Shown here piece by piece: positions 39,501-52,500 of a DNA stretch of 64,000 bases (positions are counted from its first letter, which is position 1; each line of letters starts with the position of its first letter). The notes under the pieces are model-generated. The model did no database searches. It was not told the origin of the DNA and was given only the letters and a program-made list of their open reading frames with translations. Position numbers and translations under genes: made by a program. The stretch lies in assembly GCA_043228905.1 (NCBI GenBank), contig JBHGNT010000010.1, positions 434,001-498,000 of the forward strand, in the 5' to 3' direction. This stretch comes from Azolla caroliniana. Taxonomy: Eukaryota > Polypodiophyta.

Positions 39501-41300
39501 TTTTTAATTCCATATCATAGGTAGCGTTGTTAGCTTCGATTCGCATGTTTGAACACAGAAATCCGGGATCACACGAGCCCGGTATGAACATTGTAATTTA
39601 GTCACGCGCTCTTCTCAACTCCCTCCTCGAATTTGGTACTTTCTTCATGTCTCGTGACCTGAGTTTCAAAATCATGATTTTTTAATTCTATATCATAGCT
39701 AGTGTTGTTAGCTTCAATTCGCATGTTTTAACACAAAAATCAGGGATCACACGAGCCAGGTATGAACATTTGAATTTAGTCACGCGCTCTTCTAAACTCC
39801 CTCCTCAAATTTGGTAATTTCTTCATGTCTCTCGACCTGAGTTTTAAAATCTTGATTTTTTAATTCCATATCATAGGTAGCGTTGTTAGCTTCGATTCGC
39901 AGGTTTGAACACAGAAATCCAGGATCACACGAGCCATGTATGAACATTTTAATTTACTCACGGGCTCTTCTCAACTCCCTCCTCAAATTTGGTAATTTCT
40001 TCATGTCTCTCGACTTGAGTTTCAAAATCTTGATTTTTTCATTCCCTATCTTAGGTAGCGCTATTAGCTTCGAATCGCAAGTTTGAACACAAAAAACCGA
40101 GATCACACGTGCCAGGTATGAACATTTTAATTTACTCACGCGCTCTTCTCAACTCCCTCCTCAAATTTGGTAATTTGTTCATGTCTCTCGACCTGAGTTT
40201 CAAAATCTTGATTTTTTAATTCCATATCTTAGGTAGCGTTGCTAGCTTCTAATCGCAAGTTTGAATACCAAAAACCGAGATCACACGAGCCAGGTATGAA
40301 CATTTTAATTTACTCACGCGCTCTTCTCAACTCCCTCCTCGAATTTGGTAGTTTCTTCATGTCTCTCGACTTGAGTTTCAAAATCTTGATTTTTTAATTC
40401 CATATCATAGGTAGCGTTGTTAGTTTCGATTCCCATGTTTGAACACAAAAATCCGATATTACACGAGCCAGGTATGAACATTTTAATTTATTCACGCGCT
40501 CTTCTCAACTCCCTCCTCAAATTTGGTAATTTCTTCATGTCTCTCGACTTGAGTTTCAAAATCTTGATTTTTTAATTCCATATCATAGGTAGCGTTGTTA
40601 GCTTCGAATCGCAAGTTTGAACATAAAAAACCGAGATCACACGAGCCAGGTATGAACATTTTAATTTACTCACGCGCTCTTTTCAACTCCCTCGTCAAAT
40701 TTGGTAATTTCTTCATGTCTCTCGACCTGAGTTTCAAAATCTCGATTTTTTAATTCCATATTATAGGTAGCGTTGTTAGCTTCGATTCGCATCTTTGAAC
40801 ACTAAAATCCTAGATCACATGGGCCAGGTATGAACATTTTAATTTACTCACGGGCTCTTCTCAACTCCCTCTTCTAACTTGGTAATTTCTTCATGTCTCT
40901 CGACCTGAGTTTCGAAATCTTGATTTTTTCATTCCCTATCTTAGGTAGCGCTGTTAGCTTCGAATCGCAAGTTTGAACACAAAAAACCGAGATCACACGA
41001 GCCAGGTATGAACATTTTAATTTACTCACGCGCTCTTCTCAACTCCCTCCTCAAATTTGGTAATTTGTTCATGTCTTTCGACCTGAGTTTCAAAATCTTG
41101 ATTTTTTAATTCCATATCTTAGGTAGCGTTGCTAGCTTCTAATCGCAAGTTTGAACACCAAAAACCGAGATCACACGAGCCAGGTATGAACATTTTAATT
41201 TACTCACGCGATCTTCTCAACTCCCTCCTCGAATTTGGTAGTTTCTTCATGTCTCTCGACTTGAGTTTCAAAATCTTGATTTTTTAATTCCATATCATAG
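36587..41300 (+). repeat. Satellite segment with 7-, 8- and 15-monomer spacings
   Basis: The TTCGATTCGCAGGTTTG monomer recurs at about 37222, 38646 and 39892, giving intervals of 1424 bp (8 monomers) and 1246 bp (7). The block 36.99-38.24 kb matches 39.66-40.91 kb at 2670 bp (15 monomers). The rare GATCACACGTGCCAGG variant, at about 37431 and 40101, confirms that offset. No gene is present. Confidence 0.85.
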
Positions 41301-44300
41301 GTAGCGTTGTTAGTTTCGATTCCCATGTTTGAACACAAAAATCCGATATTACACGAGCCAGGTATGAACATTTTAATTTACTCACGCGCTCTTCTCAACT
41401 CCCTCCTCAAATTTGGTAATTTCTTCATGTCTCTCGACTTGCGTTTCAAAATCTTTATTTTTTAATTCCATATCATAGGTAGCGTTGTTACCTTCGAATC
41501 GCATGTTTGAACACAAAAAACCGAGATCACACGAGCCAGGTATGAACATTTTAATTTACTCACGCGCTCTTCTCAACTCCCTCGTCAAATTTGGTAATTT
41601 CTTCATGTCTCTCGACCTGAGTTTCAAAATCTCGATTTTTTAATTCCATATTATAGGTAGCGTTGTTAGCTTCGATTCGCATCTTTGAACACTAAAATCC
41701 TAGATCACATGGGCCAGGTATGACCATTTTAATTTACTCAGGGGCTCTTCTCAACTCCCTCTTCTAACTTGGTAATTTCTTCATGTCTCTCGACCTGAGT
41801 TTCGAAATCTTGATTTTTTAATTCCATATCATAGCTAGTGTTGTTAGCTTCCATTCGCATGTTTAAACACTAAAATCCGGGATCACACGAGCCAGGTATG
41901 AACATTTTAATTTAATCACGCGCTCTTCTCACCTCCCTCGTCAAATTTGGTAATTTCTTCATGTCTCTCGACCTGAGTTTCAAACTCTTAATTTTTTAAT
42001 TCTATATCATAGCTAGTTTTGTTAGCTTCGATTCGCATCTTTGAACACAAAAATCTGGTATCACACGAGGCAGGTATGAAAATTTTAAATTAGTCACGGG
42101 CTCTTCTCAACTCCCTCCCCAAATTTGGTAATTTCTTCATGTCTCTCGACCTGAGTTTCAAAATCTTGATTTTTTAATTCCATATCATAGCTAGTGTTGT
42201 TAGCTTCGATTCAAATGTTTGAACACAGAAATCCGGGATCACACGAGCCAGGTATGAACATTTTAATTTAGTCACGCGCTCTTCTCAACTCCCTCCTCGA
42301 ATTTGGTAGTTTCTTCATGTCTCTCGACTTGAGTTTCAAAATCTTGATTTTTTAATTCCATATCATAGGTAGCGTTGTTAGTTTCGATTCCCATGTTTGA
42401 ACACAAAAATCCAATATTACACGAGCCAGGTATGAACATTTTAATTTACTCACGCGCTCTTCTCAACTCCCTCCTCAAATTTGGTAATTTCTTCATGTCT
42501 CTCGACTTGAGTTTCAAAATCTTGATTTTTTAATTCCATATCATAGGTAGCGTTGTTAGCTTCGAATCGCAAGTTTGAACACAAAAAACCGAGATCACAC
42601 GAGCCAGGTATGAACATTTTAATTTACTCACGCGCTCTTCTCAACTCCCTCGTCAAATTTGGTAATTTCTTCATGTCTCTCGACCTGAGTTTCAAAATCT
42701 CGATTTTTGAATTCCATATTATAGGTAGCGTTGTTAGCTTCGATTCGCATCTTTGAACACTAAAATCCTAGATCACATGGGCCAGGTATGAACATTTTAA
42801 TTTACTCACGGGCTCTTGTCAACTCCCTCTTCTAACTTGGTAATTTCTTCATGTCTCTCGACCTGAGTTTCGAAATCTTGATTTTTTCATTCCCTATCTT
42901 AGGTAGCGCTGTTAGCTTCGAATCGCAAGTTTGAACACAAAAAAACCGAGATCACACGAGGCAGGTATGAACATTTTAATTTACTCACGCGCTCTTCTCA
43001 ACTCTCTCCTCAAATTTGGTAATTTGTTCATGTCTCTCGACCTGAGTTTCAAAATCTTGATTTTTTAATTCCATATCTTAGGTAGCGTTGCTAGCATCTA
43101 ATCGCAAGTTTGAACACCAAAAACCGAGATCACACGAGCCAGGTATGAACATTTTAATTTAGTCACGCGCTCTTCTCAACTCCCTCCTTGAATTTGGTAA
43201 TTTGTTCATGTCTTTCGACCTGAGTTTCAAAATCTTGATTTTTTAATTCCATATCATAGGTAGCGTTGTTAGTTTCGATTCCCATGTTTGAACACAAAAA
43301 TCCGATATTACACGAGCCAGGTATGAACATTTTAATTTAGTCACGCGCTCTTCTCAACTCCCTCCTCAAATTTGGTAATTTCTTCATGTCTCTCGACTTG
43401 AGTTTCAAAATCTTGATTTTTTAATTCCATATCATAGGTAGCGTTGTTAGCTTCGAATCGCAAGTTTGAACACAAAAATCCGATATTACACGAGCCAGGT
43501 ATGAACATTTTAATTTACTCACGCGCTCTTCTCAACTCCCTCCTCAAATTTGGTAATTTGTTCATGTCTCTCGACCTGAGTTTCAAAATCTTGATTTTTT
43601 AATTCCATATCATAGGTAGCGTTGTTAGTTTCGATTCCCATGTTTGAACACAAAAATCCGATATTACACGAGCCAGGTATGAACATTTTAATTTACTCAC
43701 GCGCTCTTCTCAACTCCCTCCTCAAATTTTGTAATTTCTTCATGTCTCTCGACTTGTGTTTCAAAATCTTGATTTTTTAATTCCATATCATAGGTAGCGT
43801 TGTTACCTTCGAATCGCATGTTTGAACACAAAAAACCGAGATCACACGAGCCAGGTATGAACATTTTAATTTACTCACGCGCTCTTCTCAACTCCCTCGT
43901 CAAATTTGGTAATTTCTTCATGTCTCTCGACCTGAATTTCAAAATCTCGATTTTTTAATTCCATATTATAGGTAGCGTTGTTAGCTTCGATTCGCATCTT
44001 TGAACACTAAAATCCTAGATCACATGGGCCAGGTATGACCATTTTAATTTACTGAGGGGCTCTTCTCAACTCCCTCTTCTAACTTGGTAATTTCTTCATG
44101 TCTCTCGACCTGAGTTTCGAAATCTTGATTTTTTAATTCCATATCATAGCTAGTGTTGTTAGCTTCCATTCGCATGTTTAAACACTAAAATCCGGGATCA
44201 CACGAGCCAGGTATGAACATTTTAATTTAATCACGCGCTCTTCTCACCTCCCTCGTCAAATTTGGTAATTTCTTCATGTCTCTCGACCTGAGTTTCAAAC

Positions 44301-47300
44301 TCTTGATTTTTTAATTCTATATCATAGCTAGTTTTGTTAGCTTCGATTCGCATCTTTGAACACAAAAATCTGGTATCACACGAGGCAGGTATGAAAATTT
44401 TAAATTAGTCACGGGCTCTTCTCAACTCCCTCCTCAAATTTGGTAATTTCTTCATGTCTCTCGACCTGAGTTTCAAAATCTTGATTTTTTAATTCCATAT
44501 CATAGCTAGTGTTGTTAGCTTCGATTCGAATGTTTGAACACAGAAATCCGGGATCACACGAGCCAGGTATGAACATTTTAATTTAGTCACGCGCTCTTCT
44601 CAACTCCCTCCTCGAATTTGGTAGTTTCTTCATGTCTCTCGACTTGAGTTTCAAAATCTTGATTTTTTAATTCCATATCATAGGTAGCGTTGTTAGTTTC
44701 GATTCCCATGTTTGAACACAAAAATCCAATATTACACGAGCCAGGTATGAACATTTTAATTTAGTCACGCGCTCTTCTCAACTCCCTCCTCAAATTTGGT
44801 AATTTCTTCATGTCTCTCGACTTGAGTTTCAAAATCTTGATTTTTTAATTCCATATCATAGGTAGCGTTGTTAGCTTCGAATCGCAAGTTTGAACACAAA
44901 AAACCGAGATCACACGAGCCAGGTATGAACATTTTAATTTACTCACGCGCTCTTCTCAACTCCCTCGTCAAATTTGGTAATTTCTTCATGTCTCTCGACC
45001 TGAGTTTCAAAATCTCGATTTTTGAATTCCATATTATAGGTAGCGTTGTTAGCTTCGATTCGCATCTTTGAACACTAAAATCCTAGATCACATGGGCCAG
45101 GTATGAACATTTTAATTTACTCACGGGCTCTTGTCAACTCCCTCTTCTAACTTGGTAATTTCTTCATGTCTCTCGACCTGAGTTTCGAAATCTTGATTTT
45201 TTCATTCCCTATCTTAGGTAGCGCTGTTAGCTTCGAATCGCAAGTTTGAACACAAAAAACCGAGATCACACGAGGCAGGTATGAACATTTTAATTTACTC
45301 ACGCGCTCTTCTCAACTCTCTCCTCAAATTTGGTAATCTGTTCATGTCTCTCGACCTGAGTTTCAAAATCTTGATTTTTTAATTCCATATCTTAGGTAGC
45401 GTTGCTAGCATCTAATCGCAAGTTTGAACACCAAAAACCGAGATCACACGAGCCAGGTATGAACATTTTAATTTACTCACGCGCTCTTCTCAACTCCCTC
45501 CTTGAATTTGGTAATTTGTTCATGTCTTTCGACCTGAGTTTCAAAATCTTGATTTTTTAATTCCATATCATAGGTAGCGTTGTTAGTTTCGATTCCCATG
45601 TTTGAACACAAAAATCCGATATTACACGAGCCAGGTATGAACATTTTAATTTAGTCACGCGCTCTTCTCAACTCCCTCCTCAAATTTGGTAATTTCTTCA
45701 TGTCTCTCGACTTGAGTTTCAAAATCTTGATTTTTTAATTCCATATCATAGGTAGCGTTGTTAGCTTCGAATCGCAAGTTTGAACACAAAAATCCGATAT
45801 TACACGAGCCAGGTATCAACATTTTAATTTACTCACGCGCTCTTCTCAACTCCCTCCTCAAATTTGGTAATTTGTTCATGTCTCTCGACCTGAGTTTCAA
45901 AATCTTGATTTTTTAATTCCATATCATAGGTAGCGTTGTTAGTTTCGATTCCCATGTTTGAACACAAAAATCCGATATTACACGAGCCAGGTATGAACAT
46001 TTTAATTTACTCACGCGCTCTTCTCAACTCCCTCCTCAAATTTTGTAATTTCTTCATGTCTCTCGACTTGTGTTTCAAAATCTTGATTTTTTAATTCCAT
46101 ATCATAGGTAGCGTTGTTACCTTCGAATCGCATGTTTGAACACAAAAAACCGAGATCACACGAGCCAGGTATGAACATTTTAATTTACTCACGCGCTCTT
46201 CTCAACTCCCTCGTCAAATTTGGTAATTTCTTCATGTCTCTCGACCTGAATTTCAAAATCTCGATTTTTTAATTCCATATTATAGGTAGCGTTGTTAGCT
46301 TCGATTCGCATCTTTGAACACTAAAATCCTAGATCACATGGGCCAGGTATGACCATTTTAATTTACTGAGGGGCTCTTCTCAACTCCCTCTTCTAACTTG
46401 GTAATTTCTTCATGTCTCTCGACCTGAGTTTCGAAATCTTGATTTTTTAATTCCATATCATAGCTAGTGTTGTTAGCTTCCATTCGCATGTTTAAACACT
46501 AAAATCCGGGATCACACGAGCCAGGTATGAACATTTTAATTTAATCACGCGCTCTTCTCACCTCCCTCGTCAAATTTGGTAATTTCTTCATGTCTCTCGA
46601 CCTGAGTTTCAAACTCTTGATTTTTTAATTCTATATCATAGCTAGTTTTGTTAGCTTCGATTCGCATCTTTGAACACAAAAATCTGGTATCACACGAGGC
46701 AGGTATGAAAATTTTAAATTAGTCACGGGCTCTTCTCAACTCCCTCCTCAAATTTGGTAATTTCTTCATGTCTCTCGACCTGAGTTTCAAAATCTTGATT
46801 TTTTAATTCCATATCATAGCTAGTGTTGTTAGCTTCGATTCGAATGTTTGAACACAGAAATCCGGGATCACACGAGCCAGGTATAAACATTTTAATTTAG
46901 TCACGCGCTCTTCTCAACTCCCTCCTCGAATTTGGTAGTTTCTTCATGTCTCTCGACTTGAGTTTCAAAATCTTGATTTTTTAATTCCATATCATAGGTA
47001 GCGTTGTTAGTTTCGATTCCCATGTTTGAACACAAAAATCCAATATTACACGAGCCAGGTATGAACATTTTAATTTAGTCACGCGCTCTTCTCAACTCCC
47101 TCCTCAAATTTGGTAATTTCTTCATGTCTCTCGACTTGAGTTTCAAAATCTTGATTTTTTAATTCCATATCATAGGTAGCGTTGTTAGCTTCGAATCGCA
47201 AGTTTGAACACAAAAAACCGAGATCACACGAGCCAGGTATGAACATTTTAATTTACTCACGCGCTCTTCTCAACTCCCTCGTCAAATTTGGTAATTTCTT

Positions 47301-48700
47301 CATGTCTCTCGACCTGAGTTTCAAAATCTCGATTTTTGAATTCCATATTATAGGTAGCGTTGTTAGCTTCGATTCGCATCTTTGAACACTAAAATCCTAG
47401 ATCACATGGGCCAGGTATGAACATTTTAATTTACTCACGGGCTCTTGTCAACTCCCTCTTCTAACTTGGTAATTTCTTCATGTCTCTCGACCTGAGTTTC
47501 GAAATCTTGATTTTTTCATTCCCTATCTTAGGTAGCGCTGTTAGCTTCGAATCGCAAGTTTGAACACAAAAAACCGAGATCACACGAGGCAGGTATGAAC
47601 ATTTTAATTTACTCACGCGCTCTTCTCAACTCTCTCCTCAAATTTGGTAATCTGTTCATGTCTCTCGACCTGAGTTTCAAAATCTTGATTTTTTAATTCC
47701 ATATCTTAGGTAGCGTTGCTAGCATCTAATCGCAAGTTTGAACACCAAAAACCGAGATCACACGAGCCAGGTATGAACATTTTAATTTACTCACGCGCTC
47801 TTCTCAACTCCCTCCTTGAATTTGGTAATTTGTTCATGTCTTTCGACCTGAGTTTCAAAATCTTGATTTTTTAATTCCATATCATAGGTAGCGTTGTTAG
47901 TTTCGATTCCCATGTTTGAACACAAAAATCCGATATTACACGAGCCAGGTATGAACATTTTAATTTAGTCACGCGCTCTTCTCAACTCCCTCCTCAAATT
48001 TGGTAATTTCTTCATGTCTCTCGACTTGAGTTTCAAAATCTTGATTTTTTAATTCCATATCATAGGTAGCGTTGTTAGCTTCGAATCGCAAGTTTGAACA
48101 CAAAAATCCGATATTACACGAGCCAGGTATCAACATTTTAATTTACTCACGCGCTCTTCTCAACTCCCTCCTCAAATTTGGTAATTTGTTCATGTCTCTC
48201 GACCTGAGTTTCAAAATCTTGATTTTTTAATTCCATATCATAGGTAGCGTTGTTAGTTTCGATTCCCATGTTTGAACAAAAAAATCCGATATTACACGAG
48301 CCAGGTATGAACATTTTAATTTACTCACGCGCTCTTCTCAACTCCCTCCTCAAATTTTGTAATTTCTTCATGTCTCTCGACTTGTGTTTCAAAATCTTGA
48401 TTTTTTAATTCCATATCATAGGTAGCGTTGTTAGCTTCGAATCGCAAGTTTGAACACAAAAAACCGAGATCACACGAGCCAGGTATGAACATTTTAATTT
48501 ACTCACGCGCTCTTCTCAACTCCCTCGTCAAATTTGGTAATTTCTTCATGTCTCTCGACCTGAGTTTCAAAATCTCGATTTTTGAATTCCATATTATAGG
48601 TAGCGTTGTTAGCTTCGATTCGCATCTTTGAACACTAAAATCCTAGATCACATGGGCCAGGTATGAACATTTTAATTTACTCACGGGCTCTTGTCAACTC
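41300..48700 (+). repeat. Thirteen-monomer (2314-bp) higher-order repeat, three copies plus a short extension
   Basis: Copies start near 41.3, 43.6 and 45.9 kb. Marks spaced 2314-2315 bp apart include GTTGTTACCTTCGAATCGC (near 41476, 43798 and 46113) and CTCGATTTTTGAATTCC (near 42707, 45021 and 47336). GAGGCAGGTATGAAAATT is a third such mark, and GGTATCAACATT is shared by copies two and three (45812 and 48126). Copy one has one extra A near 42950. After copy three the array jumps at about 48.42 kb to the internal TTGTTAGCTTCGAATCGC monomer, seven monomers (1246 bp) after its previous occurrence. Confidence 0.9.
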
Positions 48701-51700
48701 CCTCTTCTAACTTGGTAATTTCTTCATGTCTCTCGACCTGAGTTTCGAAATCTTGATTTTTTCATTCCCTATCTTAGGTAGCGCTGTTAGCTTCGAATCG
48801 CAAGTTTGAACACCAAAAACGGAGATCACACGAGCCAGGTATGAACATTTTAATTTACTCACGCGCTCTTCTCAACTCCCTCCTCGAATTTGGTAATTTG
48901 TTCATGTCTTTCGACCTGAGTTTCAAAATCTTGATTTTTTAATTCCATATCATAGGTAGCGTTGTTAGTTTCGATTCCCATGTTTGAACACAAAAATCCA
49001 ATATTACACAAGCCAGGTATGAACATTTTAATTTACTCACGCGCTCTTCTCAACTCCCTCTTCTAACTTGGTAATTTCTTCATGTCTCTCGACCTGAGTT
49101 TCGAAATCTTGATTTTTTCATTCCCTATCTTAGGTAGCGCTGTTAGCTTCGAATCGCAAGTTTGAACACAAAAAACCGAGATCACACGAGCCAGGTATGA
49201 ACATTTTAATTTACTCACGCGCTCTTCTCAACTCCCTCCTCAAATTTGGTAATTTGTTCATGTCTCTCGACCTGAGTTTCAAAATCTTGATTTTTTAATT
49301 CCATATCTTAGGTAGCGTTGCTAGGTTCTAATCGCAAGTTTGAACACCAAAAACCGAGATCACACGAGCCAGGTATGAACATTTTAATTTACTCACGCGC
49401 TCTTCTCAACTCCCTCCTCGAATTTGGTAATTTGTTCATGTCTTTCGACCTGAGTTTCAAAATCTTAATTTTTTAATTCCATATCATAGGTAGCGTTGTT
49501 ACTTTCGATTCCCATGTTTGAACACAAAAATCCGATATTACACGAGCCAGGTATGAACATTTTAATTTACTCACGCGCTCTTCTCAACTCCCTCCTCAAA
49601 TTTGGTAATTTCTTCATGTCTCTCGACTTGAGTTTCAAAATCTTGATTTTTTAATTCCATATCATAGGTAGCGATGTTAGCTTCGAATCGCAAGTTTGAA
49701 CAAAAAAAACCGAGATCACACGAGCCAGGTATGAACATTTTAATTTACTCACGCGCTCTTCTCAACTCCCTCGTCAAATTTGGTAATTTCTTCATGTCTC
49801 TTGACCTGAGTTTCAAAATCTCGATTTTTTAATTCCATATTATAGGTAGTGTTGTTAGCTTCCATTCGCATGTTTAAACACTAAAATCCGGGATCACACG
49901 AGCCAGGTATGAACATTTTAATTTAATCACGCACTCTTCTCAACTCCCTCATCAAATTTGGTAATTTCTTCATGTCTCTCGACCTGAGTTTCAAACTCTT
50001 GATTTTTTAATTCTATATCATAGCTAGTGTTGTTAGCTTCGATTCGCATCTTTGAACACAAAAATCTGGTATCACACGAGCCAGGTATGAAAATTTTAAA
50101 TTAGTCACGGGCTCTTCTCAACTCCCTCCTCAAATTTGGTAATTTCTTCATGTCTCTCGACCTGAGTTTCAAAATCTTGATTTTTTAATTCCATATCATA
50201 GCTAGTGTTGTTAGCTTCGATTCGAATGTTTGAACACAGAAATCCGGGATCACACGAGCCAGGTATGAACATTTTAATTTAGTCACGCGCTCTTCTCAAC
50301 TCCCTCCTCGAATTTGGTAATTTCTTCATGTCTCCTGACCTGAGTTTCAAAATCTTGATTTTTTAATTCCATATCATAGCTAGTGTTGTTAGCTTCGATT
50401 CGCATGTTTAAACACTAAAATCAGGGATCACACGAGCCAGGTATGAACATTTGAATTTAGTCACGCGCTCTTCTAAACTCCCTCCTCAAATTTGGTAATT
50501 TCTTTATGTCTCTCGACCTGAGTTTTAAAATCTTAATTTTTTAATTCCATATCATAGGTAGCATTGTTAGCTTCGATTCGCATGTTGAACACAGAAATCC
50601 GGGATCACACGAGCCATGTATGAACATTTTAATTTACTCACGGGCTCTTCTCAACTCCCTCCTCAAATTTGGTAATTTCTTCATGTCTCTCGACTTGAGT
50701 TTCAAAATCTTGATTTTTTCATTCCCTATCTTAGGTAGCGCTGTTAGCTTCGAATCGCAAGTTTGAACACAAAAAACCGAGATCACACGAGCCAGGTATG
50801 AAAATTTTAAATTAGTCATGGGCTCTTCTCAACTCCCTCCTCAAATTTGGTAATTTGTTCATGTCTCTCGACCTGAGTTTCAAAATCTTGATTTTTTAAT
50901 TCCATATCTTAGGTAGTGTTGTTAGCTTCGATTCGAATGTTTGAACACAGAAATCCGGGATCACACGAGCCAGGTATGAACATTTTAATTTAGTCACACG
51001 CTCTTCTCAACTCCCTCCTCGAATTTGGTAGTTTGTTCATGTCTCTCGACTTGAGTTTCAAAATCTTGATTTTTTAATTCCATATCTTAGGTAGCGTTGC
51101 TAGCTTCTAATCGCAAGTTTGAACACCAAAAACCGAGATCACACGAGCCAGGTATGATCATTTTAATTTACTCACGCGCTCTTCTCAACTCCCTCCTCGA
51201 ATTTGGTAGTTTCTTCATGTCTCTCGACTTGAGTTTCAAAATCTTGATTTTTTAATTCCATGTCATAGGTAGCGTTGTTAGTTTCGATTCCCATGTTTGA
51301 ACACAAAAATCCGATATTACACGAGCCAGGTATGAACATTTTAATTTACTCACGCGCTCTTCTCAACTCCCTCCTCAAATTTGGTAATTTCTTCATGTCT
51401 CTCGACTTGAGTTTCAAAATCTTGATTTTTTAATTCCATATCATAGGTAGCGTTGTTAGCTTCGAATCGCAAGTTTGAACACAAAAAACCGAGATCACAC
51501 GAGCCAGGTATGAACATTTTAATTTACTCACGGGCTCTTCTCAACTCCCTCCTCAAATTTGGTAATTTCTTCATGTCTCTCGACCTGAGTTTCAAAATAT
51601 TCGTTTTTTAATTCTATATCTTAGGTAGCGTTGTTAGCTTCGAATCGCAAGTTTGAACACAAAAAACCGAGATCACACGAGCCAGGTATGAACATTTTAA

Positions 51701-52500
51701 TTTACTCACGCGCTCTTCTCAACTCCCTCCTCAAATTTGGTAATTTCTTCATGTCTCTCGACGTGAGTTTCAAAATCTCGATTTTTTAATTCCATATTAT
51801 AGGTAGCGTTGTTAGTTTCGATTCGCATCTTTGAACACTAAAATCCTAGATCACATGGGCCAGGTATGAACATTTTAATTTACTCACGGGCTCTTCTCAA
51901 CTCCCTCTTCTAACTTGGTAATTTCTTCATGTCTCTCGACCTGAGTTTCGAAATCTTGATTTTTTAATTCCATATCATAGCTAGTGTTGGTAGCTTCGAT
52001 TCGCATGTTGAAACACTAAAATCCTAGATCACATGGGCCAGGTATGAACATTTTAATTTACTCACGCGCTCTTCTCAACTCCCTCCTCCAATTTGGTAAT
52101 TTGTTCATGTCTCTCGACCTGAGTTTCAAAATCTTGATTTTTTAATTCCATATCTTAGGTAGCGTTGCTAGCTTCTAATCGCAAGTTTGAACACCAAAAA
52201 CCGAGATCACACGAGCCAGGTATGAACATTTTAATTTACTCACGCGCTCTTCTCAACTCCCTCCTCGAATTTGGTAATTTGTTCATGTCTTTCGACCTGA
52301 GTTTCAAAATCTTGATTTTTTAATTCCATATCATAGGTAGCGTTGTTAGTTTCGATTCCCATGTTTGAACACAAAAATCCGATATTACACGAGCCAGGTA
52401 TGAACATTTTAATTTACTCACGCGCTCTTCTCAACTCCCTCCTCAAATTTGGTAATTTCTTCATGTCTCTCGACTTGAGTTTCAAAATCTTGATTTTTTA
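48700..52500 (+). repeat. Satellite segment, source of several right-hand copies
   Basis: About 21 monomers. Private marks are CACCAAAAACGGAGATC (48811), GCGATGTTAGCTTCG (49671), CTCTTGACCTGAG (near 49798), TCTCCTGACCTGAG (50331), CATGTTGAACACAG (50581), AAAATATTCGTTTTTTAATT (near 51595) and CGACGTGAGTTTC (near 51760). Each is found again further right, at 3560, 11,677 or 12,745 bp. The 50.59-52.01 kb part is repeated at 54.15-55.57 kb. No gene is present. Confidence 0.86.
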
